Assembly: GCA_030549955.1 (NCBI GenBank)
Contig: JAUQQI010000019.1
Coordinates: forward strand, 1 to 11,090
Direction of reading: 5' to 3'
From: Chloroflexota bacterium
GTDB taxonomy: Bacteria; Chloroflexota; Dehalococcoidia; JAUQQI01
Length of the DNA stretch: 11,090 nucleotides
Position numbers and translations under genes: made by a program. This document shows, piece by piece, positions 1 to 6,531 of this stretch. Every line of letters starts with the position of its first letter. Position 1 is the stretch's first letter. Below the pieces are notes generated by a model. That model did no database searches. It worked only from the letters and a program-made list of their open reading frames with translations, and was not told where the DNA came from.

Positions 1-2
1 GG

Positions 3-56
3 GAGGCGGTGGAGGCAGCGGCTGCCGGGCTCAGGTGGGCATTGAGTCGGGACTGA
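3..56 (+). CDS. Possible 3' end of an upstream gene (17 codons)
   Basis: One frame is open from the window edge and ends at a TGA at 54-56, reading EAVEAAAAGLRWALSRD. The composition resembles the C-terminal helix of a soluble enzyme. The stop touches the Shine-Dalgarno site of the next gene (AAGGAGG at 57-63), as expected within an operon. The fragment is too short for a family assignment, and a chance open frame is possible in such GC-rich DNA. Confidence 0.3.
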   Translation, partial: EAVEAAAAGLRWALSRD

Positions 57-68
57 AAGGAGGGAGGC

Positions 69-1674
69 ATGGACGGATGGCTTGAGCGGGTACGAACGGT
101 GAACATCAGCCGGCGGAGCTTTATCAGGGTTGCGGCCAAATATCTGGCAGCGGGCGGGGCGCTGGCCGCCGCCGGCCCGTTTATCACCGGCTGCTAGCCG
201 GCCGCCCCGGCAGCGCCCTACCGAAGCCCAAAAGGAGCTTGTGATAATCTATGGCGTTCCCCGGGCAACGATGGACCCTCAGAACCACATCAACACTTAC
301 GACGAAAGCCCGCTTGGTAATGTATTCGAGACGCTGGTCGAGATGGACCGGACGATTCGGCCTGATGGCTGGAAGCCGAAGCTGGCCATCTCCTGGCGGC
401 GGGTCGACGACCGGACCATGGAATTCAAGCTCCGGGAAGGGGTCCGGTTCCACAATGGTGAGCCCTTCGATGTCGAGGCGGTGAAGTTTACCATCGACCG
501 GTTCAAAGGGCGGGTAGATCCGAACCTGAAGCCGCCACATCTGGCGTATTACGGCATTTTGGACCGGGCCGAGCCGGTTGACCGGTATACCGTGCGAGTT
601 ATCACTTCCCAGCCGGACCCGATCATCCTTAACCGGATGTCGGGGTTTGCGACCCGGATTGTATCACCCGAGTTCTACTCGGAGCACAACCTGGCGTTTT
701 TGCAGGAAGACGCCAACGGGACCGGGACGTGATTCTTGAAGCTAACGAGGAGTACTGGGCTGGTCCGCCGGAGTTCAAGCGGGTCGTAATAAAGACGGTG
801 CCTGAGGCCTCGACCCGGGTCTCGGCCCTGCTGGCTGGCGATGCCGATGTTGTTGTCGCCGTACCAATGGACGAGATGGATGCCATCAACCGGTCCGGCC
901 GGGCCCGAACGGAGAACGTCACCAGCAACCGCATGGCCCTATGGTATCTGCACCCGACGAAGCCGCCGACAAATAATAAGCTGGTGCGCCAGGCCCTCAA
1001 CTACGCCGCCAATATTGATGGGTTGTTGCGGACCGTCTACCGGGGCATGGGCCGGCGGGTGGCGACGATCATTGCCCCGTGGGCTTTCGGCTACGACCCC
1101 GACCTTAAACCGTACCCTTATGACCTCGACAGGGCCCGGGAGCTGCTCCGCCAGTCCGGGATGAATCTGCCCATTAACCTCACCGTTCACCATATCCAGG
1201 GTCGGTATACTAAGGACAAGGAGATGGCCGAGGGGATCGCCGCCGAGCTGAACAAGCTCGGACCGCAGTACATCCGGGTAACCCCTAAGATTTACGAGTC
1301 TGGTTACTACTACAGCATCTTCAACGACCCGGCAAAGCGGTTAGAGGTATTTGACGGTATCATGTTTGCAAGCTGGGGCAACTGGATGTTCGACGCTGAC
1401 CTCTACTTCTTCCCTATGGTTTATGACGTCCAGGTTCACCTGTTGCCCTGACCGAAAGGATTGGGATGCCCTGATTGAAAAGGCCCAGGCTACGGTCGAT
1501 GACCGCAACCGTGTCGACCTCTACAAGCGGCTGCAGCGGGAGCTCTACGAGGAGGCGCCGTTCATCTTCGCCCATAACGTCGAAGACATTTACGGCGTGA
1601 GCAACCGGGTGGAGTGGAAGCCCCGTCAGGACGAGATGGTCTGGGCGGCCGAGATGAGGGTGCGTCGAAGCTAA
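69..1674 (+). pseudogene. ABC transporter substrate-binding protein, family 5 (peptide/nickel type), Tat lipoprotein; frame broken three times
   Basis: This is the extracytoplasmic solute receptor of a peptide/nickel-type importer. The start is ATG 69, preceded by AAGGAGG at 57-63. The first 42 codons form a twin-arginine lipoprotein signal: SRRSFI at residues 14-19, a hydrophobic run, then the lipobox ITGC. A TAG follows the Cys directly (195-197), and the coding frame shifts by one there; a single extra base near 195 would explain both faults. The frame then runs to a TGA at 730-732, with family features such as LREGVRFHNGEPFDVEAVKF. A second frame covers about 720-1451 (VILEANEEYW) and a third about 1450-1674 (DALIEKAQ to the C-terminus). 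At 725 the conserved GTGPY-to-W segment is mostly missing; near 1450 a short stretch before DALIEKA also seems lost. Reassembled, it is about 530 residues, normal for the family. It ends 3 bases before the first permease. It is either a real pseudogene or a damaged assembly. The substrate cannot be read. Confidence 0.85.
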
Positions 1675-1677
1675 CCG

Positions 1678-2694
1678 ATGGCCGCCTTTCTGGTCCGACG
1701 GCTTCTGCAGTCGGTCCTGGTGGTGCTGGGGGTACTCGTGCTGGTTTTCACCCTCATGCAGCTTACGGGCGACCCGGCAACCCTCATGCTGCCGGACAAC
1801 GCCTCGGCCCAGGACGTCGAGTTCATGCGCAGGAAGCTGGGAACGGACAAGCCGCTGCATTTACAGTTCATCCGGTTCCTGTTCGGCGACCGGGTGTTGG
1901 GAGAAAAGGTTGAAGAGCGGGTTGTTGAGCACCAGTTCATGTCGTCGGTGGTGGCGGGTCGGATTCGGGAGCACCGCGGTGTCATCATGGGGGACTTCGG
2001 CGACTCGGTCCGGTTTATCGACCAGCCAGCCCTACCCATCGTCCTGGAAAGGTTTCCCCTGACCCCCTACTTGATGGCGGTGGCTTTTGCTTATTCGGCC
2101 GGGCTATCACTTGTCCTCGGAATTGCCTCGGCGGTGTATCGCAACAGCCTGCTTGACCAGGTGTTGCGGGCCCTGGCGATCCTCGGCCAATCCATCCCGA
2201 ACTTCTGGCTTGGGCTTATGCTCATCCTGATTTTCGCCGTATGGCTTGGGCTCCTGCCAGCGATGGGCTCGGGTAGTATCGAGCACGTTATCCTGCCGGC
2301 CGTCACCCTGGGCTCGGCACCGCTGGGACGGAACGTCCGGCTCATCCGGAGCTGCATGCTGGACGTGCTCGGCGCCGATTACATCCGAACCGCCCGGGCA
2401 AAGGGCCTCTCGGAGCTGGCGGTGGTGGTGAGCCACGCCCTTAAAAACGCGGCCATTCCGGTGGTGACCATCTGGGGCCTGGATATTGGACTGTTCTTCG
2501 GCGGGGCCGTAATTACGGAGAGCATCTTCGGCTGGCCGGGGATGGGCAGCCTGATCATCCAATCGGTGTATAAGCGGGACTTCCCGGTGGTCCAGGCGGC
2601 CGTATTTTTCATTGGGCTGGCGTTCATGCTGGTTAACCTGATGGTCGACCTCCTTTATGCCTGGCTTGATCCCCGGGTGAGGCTTGCACATTGA
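1678..2694 (+). CDS. ABC transporter permease, DppB/OppB/NikB type
   Basis: This is the first inner-membrane permease of a peptide/nickel importer (338 residues, intact). The N-terminus is a typical first membrane helix (about residues 5-30, starting AAFLVRRLLQSVLVV). Five more hydrophobic segments follow residue 130. The binding-protein-dependent permease signature, which contacts the ATPase, is DYIRTARAKGLSELAVVVSHAL (20-residue limit not exceeded here if read as DYIRTARAKG then LSELAVVVSHAL), encoded near 2377-2442. The C-terminus ends in DPRVRL, as usual for the family. Between the LGTDKPL motif and GDFGDS there are roughly 35 more residues than in ordinary DppB proteins, a charged insertion that should face outside the membrane. 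The ATG lies 3 bases after the stop of the binding protein, with no good Shine-Dalgarno site nearby, so translation is probably coupled. The substrate (peptide, nickel or other) cannot be decided. Confidence 0.93.
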   Translation: MAAFLVRRLLQSVLVVLGVLVLVFTLMQLTGDPATLMLPDNASAQDVEFMRRKLGTDKPLHLQFIRFLFGDRVLGEKVEERVVEHQFMSSVVAGRIREHRGVIMGDFGDSVRFIDQPALPIVLERFPLTPYLMAVAFAYSAGLSLVLGIASAVYRNSLLDQVLRALAILGQSIPNFWLGLMLILIFAVWLGLLPAMGSGSIEHVILPAVTLGSAPLGRNVRLIRSCMLDVLGADYIRTARAKGLSELAVVVSHALKNAAIPVVTIWGLDIGLFFGGAVITESIFGWPGMGSLIIQSVYKRDFPVVQAAVFFIGLAFMLVNLMVDLLYAWLDPRVRLAH

Positions 2695-2703
2695 GGTGAG
2701 TCG

Positions 2704-3624
2704 ATGGCCGACAACCGGGTGCGACCGTACGAGGCCGAGCCGGTAATCCGTATTGGCACCCGGCTGGGCCGCGGCTTGCGGCGGGCTATCCTGCGGGCAG
2801 GCCCCGGTGTTATTCTCAGCATCTTGTTGCTCAGTCTGATGGTCGTGGCTGCCATAGGCGCGCCGCTCCTTGCACCCCACGACCCGACCGCCGGCGACGT
2901 CACTCGCCGGCTCATGCCGCCCTTCTGGCTGGAGGGCGGTGACCTTGAATACCCGCTGGGGACTGACCAGATCGGCCGGGATGTATTTTCTCGGGTAATT
3001 TATGGCAGCCGGATCTCTCTTACCGTCGGGGTAACCGCCGTACTGATCTCGGGGGCCCTTGGAACTTTCCTTGGCCTTGTATCAGGGTATCGGGGCGGGC
3101 TGGTCGATGCTGTGATAATGCGCATCGCTGACATCCAGCTGGCGTTTCCGTTCATCCTGCTGGCCATCTCCGTTGTGGCCGTTATCGGCAGTGGCCTGCT
3201 CAACGTGGTCGTTGTCCTGGGCGTTGCCGGCTGGGTGAGCTACGGTCGGGTCGTCCGCGGCCAGGTATTATCGGTCAAGGAGAAAGAGTTTGTCGAAGCA
3301 GCCCGGGCCCTGGGGGCCGGGACCGCCCGGATCCTGTTCGTCCATATCTTGCCGAACGTGTTCACCCCGGTCATTGTTCTGGCAACGTTCTCGGCCGCCA
3401 GTTACATGGTCACCGAGGCGGCCCTGACCTTCCTGGGCCTTGGGGTGCCGCCGAGCATCCCGAGCTGGGGCAACATGCTGACCGACGCCCGGGATTATGT
3501 CCGGACGGCCTGGTGGATGCCGGTGTTCCCGGGAGCGGCCCTCGCCCTGACGGTGCTGGCGACCAACCTGCTCGGGGACTGGCTCCGGGATTACCTGGAC
3601 CCACACTTGCGCAAGTTGATGTGA
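2704..3624 (+). CDS. ABC transporter permease, DppC/OppC/NikC type
   Basis: This is the second permease and the partner of the DppB-like protein (306 residues, intact). A cytoplasmic N-terminus of about 35 residues leads into a first helix (about 36-58) that ends in LLAPHDPTA, the usual DppC landmark. The motif PLGTDQIGRDVFSRVIYGSR follows. The permease signature EFVEAARALGAG with LPNVFTPVIVL is encoded near 3289-3390. LTFLGLGVPPSIPSWGNML and the C-terminal GDWLRDYLDP are both canonical. The start ATG 2704 has GAGGTGAG immediately upstream (2693-2700), overlapping the stop of the previous gene. The ATPase genes that normally follow (DppD and DppF types) are absent, and the next gene is hypC. 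They may lie elsewhere in the genome or may have been lost. Confidence 0.93.
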   Translation: MADNRVRPYEAEPVIRIGTRLGRGLRRAILRAGPGVILSILLLSLMVVAAIGAPLLAPHDPTAGDVTRRLMPPFWLEGGDLEYPLGTDQIGRDVFSRVIYGSRISLTVGVTAVLISGALGTFLGLVSGYRGGLVDAVIMRIADIQLAFPFILLAISVVAVIGSGLLNVVVVLGVAGWVSYGRVVRGQVLSVKEKEFVEAARALGAGTARILFVHILPNVFTPVIVLATFSAASYMVTEAALTFLGLGVPPSIPSWGNMLTDARDYVRTAWWMPVFPGAALALTVLATNLLGDWLRDYLDPHLRKLM

Positions 3625-3625
3625 A

Positions 3626-3697
3626 GGCCGACTTTGCAGGCCCCCTTTGGTCAGGGCTAAAAAGATCCGAGGCACGCACCAAAGTTAGGGGTCGGCC
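3626..3697 (+). repeat. Large imperfect inverted repeat just after the dppC-like stop
   Basis: Three arms pair in order: GGCCGA (3626-3631) with TCGGCC (3692-3697), CCCC (3641-3644) with GGGG (3688-3691), and CTTTGGT (3645-3651) with ACCAAAG (3678-3684). That is 17 pairs, with a bulge of 9 bases on the 5' side, one of 3 bases on the 3' side, and a loop of about 26 bases. It begins two bases after the permease stop. No T-run follows, so it is not a standard intrinsic terminator. It could protect the 3' end of the transporter mRNA, act in termination, or be chance pairing in GC-rich DNA. Confidence 0.4.
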
Positions 3698-3782
3698 GAG
3701 CCTCAAAACGTGGGTCTACCGCTTGCGAGCGTTCCTGGGGGGTCCGGTCCAGACGGGTTGGCCGATTCGGAGTGTTGGGTTG

Positions 3783-3791
3783 TGTTAGACT
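3783..3791 (+). promoter_or_regulatory. Possible extended -10 promoter element for the hyp operon
   Basis: TGTTAGACT fits an extended -10 pattern (TGn followed by a TAnnnT hexamer) in a locally AT-richer patch about 30 bases before the hypC start. No convincing -35 hexamer sits 16-18 bases upstream; the nearest TTGGCC, at 3758-3763, is too far away. It is placed sensibly for the hyp genes but is weak evidence on its own. Confidence 0.25.
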
Positions 3792-3821
3792 CTTAGAGAA
3801 AATTCGGTGGGGGCCTTTGTG

Positions 3822-4088
3822 ATGTGTCTGGCGATTCCGGGTAAGGTCCTTTCCCTCGAAGCCGGTGGCCACCTGGCCCTGGTGGACGTGATGGGCGTCC
3901 GCCGGCGGGTGAATATTGACCTGCTTAAAGACGAGGGGGTCAGCGAGGGGGACTGGGTCCTTATTCACGTCGGGTTTGCCCTCGGCAAGGTGAGCGAACC
4001 CGAGGCCCAGGCCCAGCTCCGCCTGCTGGCTGCCCTGGGTGAGGACCGGCTCGCCCTGGAGGAAGTCCAGGGCTACCGGTTTGCCTGA
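3822..4088 (+). CDS. hypC: [NiFe]-hydrogenase maturation chaperone HypC
   Basis: HypC is a small cytoplasmic chaperone that binds HypD, helps carry the Fe(CN)2CO unit and docks on the hydrogenase large-subunit precursor. The protein begins MCLAIPGKVLSL, the family signature, in which Cys2 (exposed after Met removal) is the essential residue. This fixes the start at ATG 3822. An in-frame GTG at 3807 would bury Cys2 and is rejected. GGTGGGGG at 3806-3813 is a suitable ribosome site, 8 bases upstream. The core (LVDVMGVRRRVNIDLL and GDWVLIHVGFALGKV) forms the expected beta-barrel. The C-terminal tail is helical. Length is 88 residues, normal for HypC. It is the first gene of the hydrogenase-maturation run. 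Confidence 0.96.
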   Translation: MCLAIPGKVLSLEAGGHLALVDVMGVRRRVNIDLLKDEGVSEGDWVLIHVGFALGKVSEPEAQAQLRLLAALGEDRLALEEVQGYRFA

Positions 4089-4105
4089 CGGCGGAGGCGA
4101 TTCCT

Positions 4106-4354
4106 GTGGCCTCTAGGCCCGAGCTTGCCCGTTACGGCCTGTGCACCCTTGACCTGGACGGCTGCGTGACCTGCGGGGATGTGGCGGTTCCGGTGGTGGT
4201 CGTTGAGGTGGACGGCCTCGAGGCCGTCTGTGAGGACCGGCTTGGCCAGCAGGCCCGGATCGCCATCGACCTCACACCTGAGGCGGTACCGGGAGATGTC
4301 CTGCTGGTTCACCTGGGGGTAGCCATCGCCAGGGTAGGGAGGGCGACGCCGTGA
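4106..4354 (+). CDS. Second HypC-like (HypC/HupF family) small protein lacking the N-terminal Cys
   Basis: This 82-residue protein has the HypC barrel but not its working end. VAVPVVVVEVDG and PGDVLLVHLGVAIARV match the HypC core, including the GD-LVH-GVAIA motif. It does not begin MC-x-x-P; the N-terminus has three cysteines instead (Cys13, Cys20 and Cys23), the last two as CVTCGD. HypC-family proteins with a C-x-T-C-x-D start occur beside ordinary hypC in other hyp clusters as far as I recall; their role is unclear to me. They might bind metal or handle a different large subunit. The start is GTG 4106, with GGAGG at 4093-4097. The stop overlaps the hypD start by four bases (GTGA), so translation is coupled. 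Homology is good; function is inferred. Confidence 0.8.
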   Translation: MASRPELARYGLCTLDLDGCVTCGDVAVPVVVVEVDGLEAVCEDRLGQQARIAIDLTPEAVPGDVLLVHLGVAIARVGRATP

Positions 4355-5463
4355 AATTTGTCGACGAGTTTCGGGACCCCAGGCTTATCCGGGCGGCGGC
4401 CGAAGAAATTCGCCGGCTGGCTGACCCTGACCGCCACTACCGGATCATGGAGGTTTGCGGCGGCCATACCCACAGCATCTACCGTCACGGGATCCAGAAC
4501 CTGCTACCCCCAAACATTGAGTTCATCCACGGTCCCGGCTGCCCTGTGTGCGTGCTGCCCATGGGCCGGGTCGACGACGGCCTGAGCCTGGCCGAGCGGC
4601 CGGGGGTTATCCTGACCGCTTTCGGCGACATGATGCGGGTCCCGGGCACCCGGGGATCACCCCTGGAATACCAGGCCCGGGGGGCCGACATCCGGATGGT
4701 CTACTCGCCCCTGGATGCCCTGAAACTCGCTCAGGAGAACCCGGACCGTCAGGTAGTCTTCTTTGCCATCGGGTTCGAGACTACAGCCCCGTCGACGGCC
4801 GTTACCCTGATGCGGGCAAAGGCCCTCGGCGTTAAGAATTTTTCGGTTTTCTGCAACCACGTGCTTATTGTTCCGGCCATCCGGGCCATCCTGGATTCGC
4901 CCGATATGCGCCTGGACGGCTTCATCGGGCCCGGCCACGTTTCTACCGTCATCGGCTGCCGGCCCTATCAGTTCGTGGCCCGGGACTACGGCAAGCCGAT
5001 CGTTATCTCGGGTTTCGAGCCCCTGGACATCCTGCAGTCGACCATCATGATTTTGCGCCAGCTCAGGGAGGGCCGGGCCGAGGTGGAAAACCAGTACAGC
5101 CGGGTCGTGCCGTGGAACGGGAACCCGGCAGCCCTGCGGGCAATGGCCGAAGTCTTCGAGCTGCGGCCCTACTTCGAGTGGCGGGGCCTTGGCTTTATCT
5201 CCCAGTCGGCCCTCAAGCTTTCGGCGGCCTACGCCGAGTGGGACGCCGAGGTCCGCTTCGAGCTACCGGGCGTCCGGGTTACCGACCCGAAGGCGGCCCA
5301 GTGCGGCGAGGTCCTTAAGGGGGTGCTCCGGCCCGACCAGTGTAAGCTCTTCGCCCGGGACTGCACCCCGGAGCACCCGGTCGGGGCGCTCATGGTTTCG
5401 AGCGAGGGAGCCTGCGCCGCCTACTACCATTACGTCCACCGCGTGGGGGCGGTGGGGAGGTAG
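4351..5463 (+). CDS. hypD: [NiFe]-hydrogenase maturation protein HypD
   Basis: HypD is an iron-sulfur protein that, with HypC, forms the scaffold on which Fe(CN)2CO is assembled. At 370 residues it is normal in length. The conserved set is complete: EVCGGHTH with Cys36, HGPGCPVCVLP with Cys64 and Cys67, GFETTAPSTA, FCNHVLIVPA, GFIGPGHVSTVIG and ISGFEPLDILQ. The C-terminal [4Fe-4S] region has cysteines in AQCGEVL, DQCKLF, RDCTPEHP and EGACAAYY. Cys36, Cys64 and Cys67 correspond to the essential Cys41, Cys69 and Cys72 of E. coli HypD. The start is GTG 4351 with AGGGAGGG about ten bases upstream, overlapping the stop of the HypC-like gene. The next gene, hypE, begins three bases after its stop. 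Confidence 0.97.
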   Translation: MKFVDEFRDPRLIRAAAEEIRRLADPDRHYRIMEVCGGHTHSIYRHGIQNLLPPNIEFIHGPGCPVCVLPMGRVDDGLSLAERPGVILTAFGDMMRVPGTRGSPLEYQARGADIRMVYSPLDALKLAQENPDRQVVFFAIGFETTAPSTAVTLMRAKALGVKNFSVFCNHVLIVPAIRAILDSPDMRLDGFIGPGHVSTVIGCRPYQFVARDYGKPIVISGFEPLDILQSTIMILRQLREGRAEVENQYSRVVPWNGNPAALRAMAEVFELRPYFEWRGLGFISQSALKLSAAYAEWDAEVRFELPGVRVTDPKAAQCGEVLKGVLRPDQCKLFARDCTPEHPVGALMVSSEGACAAYYHYVHRVGAVGR

Positions 5464-5466
5464 CCT

Positions 5467-6510
5467 ATGGCGACGCCTATTCCATCAGTGATCAGATTTG
5501 ACGACCCCCAGATTGAGCTGGTCCACGGGGCCGGGGGCAAGGCGACCCGCCGGCTTATCGAAACCCTTTTTGTTCCGGCCCTGGCCAACGAGGCCCTGGC
5601 CGCGCTGGCCGACGGCGCCGTTCTCGAAGCCGGCGGCCTGCGCCTTGCGATTACCACCGATGCCTTCGTCGTCAAACCCCTTCGGTTCCCCGGCGGGTCC
5701 ATCGGGGAGCTGGCCGTGAACGGGACGGTCAACGACCTGGCCGTCTCGGGGGCGAAGCCGCTGGGGCTGGTGGCGGCCTTCATTATCGAGGCCGGCCTGC
5801 CAGGGGACGTCCTCCGGTCCGAGGTGGAGACAATGGCCCGGGCAGCCGCCCGGGCCGGGGTAGCCGTGGTCGGGGGCGACACCAAGGTTGTCGAGCACGG
5901 CAAGGCCGACGGCCTTTACATTGCGACCACTGGCCTCGGACTGGTGGACCCGCGGCTTCGGCTCGGAGCCGACCAGGTGAGGCCCGGGGACCGAATTTTA
6001 CTTTCCGGGCCCATCGGCGACCACGGTATCACGGTGCTCCTGGCCCGGGGCGAACTCGACCTGGAGGCCGACCTGGAGTCGGATACCCGGCCGGTCACGC
6101 CGTTTGTTGAGGCCCTCATTGACGCGGCCGGGGCAGGCGTGCGGTGGATGCGGGACCCGACCCGGGGCGGGGTAGCGTCCGCCCTGAACGAACTGGCCCG
6201 GGATGCCCGGCTTGGCGTCCTCCTCTACGAGGAGGCGGTGCCGGTCCGGGACGTGGTCCGGGGGGCCTGCGAAATTCTGGGCCTCGACCCCCTCTACATA
6301 GCCTGCGAGGGCCAGTTCCTGGCCGTCGTCGACTCGGCTGTAGCCGACGCGGCCCTGGAGGCCGTCCGGGGCGTGCCGGGCGGCGAGCTGGCCGCCATTG
6401 TCGGCGAGGTTCGCGCCGAGCCGGCCGGCACCCTGCTGGCGGTGACGTCGTACGGGGGGATGCGGGTCGTGGACATGCTGGTCGGTGACCCCCTGCCCAG
6501 AATTTGCTGA
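5467..6510 (+). CDS. hypE: [NiFe]-hydrogenase maturation protein HypE (thiocarbamate dehydratase)
   Basis: HypE receives a carbamoyl group from HypF on its C-terminal cysteine and dehydrates it with ATP to a thiocyanate, the source of the active-site CN ligands. The protein is 347 residues and belongs to the PurM/AIR-synthase fold. It opens with the family block VHGAGGKATRRL (about residues 19-30). TTDAFVVKPLRFPGGSIG and GTVNDLAVSGA form the ATP and dimer region, GVAVVGGDTKVV and MRDPTRGGVASALNEL follow, and it ends in PRIC. The terminal Cys347 is the residue that is modified, so an intact C-terminus indicates a working gene. The ATG is three bases after the hypD stop. Confidence 0.97.
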   Translation: MATPIPSVIRFDDPQIELVHGAGGKATRRLIETLFVPALANEALAALADGAVLEAGGLRLAITTDAFVVKPLRFPGGSIGELAVNGTVNDLAVSGAKPLGLVAAFIIEAGLPGDVLRSEVETMARAAARAGVAVVGGDTKVVEHGKADGLYIATTGLGLVDPRLRLGADQVRPGDRILLSGPIGDHGITVLLARGELDLEADLESDTRPVTPFVEALIDAAGAGVRWMRDPTRGGVASALNELARDARLGVLLYEEAVPVRDVVRGACEILGLDPLYIACEGQFLAVVDSAVADAALEAVRGVPGGELAAIVGEVRAEPAGTLLAVTSYGGMRVVDMLVGDPLPRIC

Positions 6511-6531
6511 GGGGAGGGGCGTACCGTTGGA

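Noticed and set aside
195..197. TAG after the lipobox Cys as a pyrrolysine codon
   Set aside because: The frame after the TAG is not coding; the protein continues in another frame, so this is an indel and not a recoded stop.
730..732. TGA at 730 (and TGA at 1449) in the binding protein as selenocysteine codons
   Set aside because: The same frame beyond each TGA gives no family homology; homology resumes in a different frame. No Cys is expected at these positions.
2107..2880. 257-codon open frame on the - strand
   Set aside because: It is antisense to the DppB-like permease, has no recognisable domain, and is a shadow of the real gene.
3807..3821. GTG 3807 as the hypC start
   Set aside because: It would add five residues before MCLAIPGK and bury the essential Cys2; the Shine-Dalgarno site at 3806-3813 suits ATG 3822.
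3625..3821. NiCo (czcD) riboswitch before hypC
   Set aside because: I looked for its conserved multi-stem junction sequences and did not see them; only a simple interrupted inverted repeat is present.
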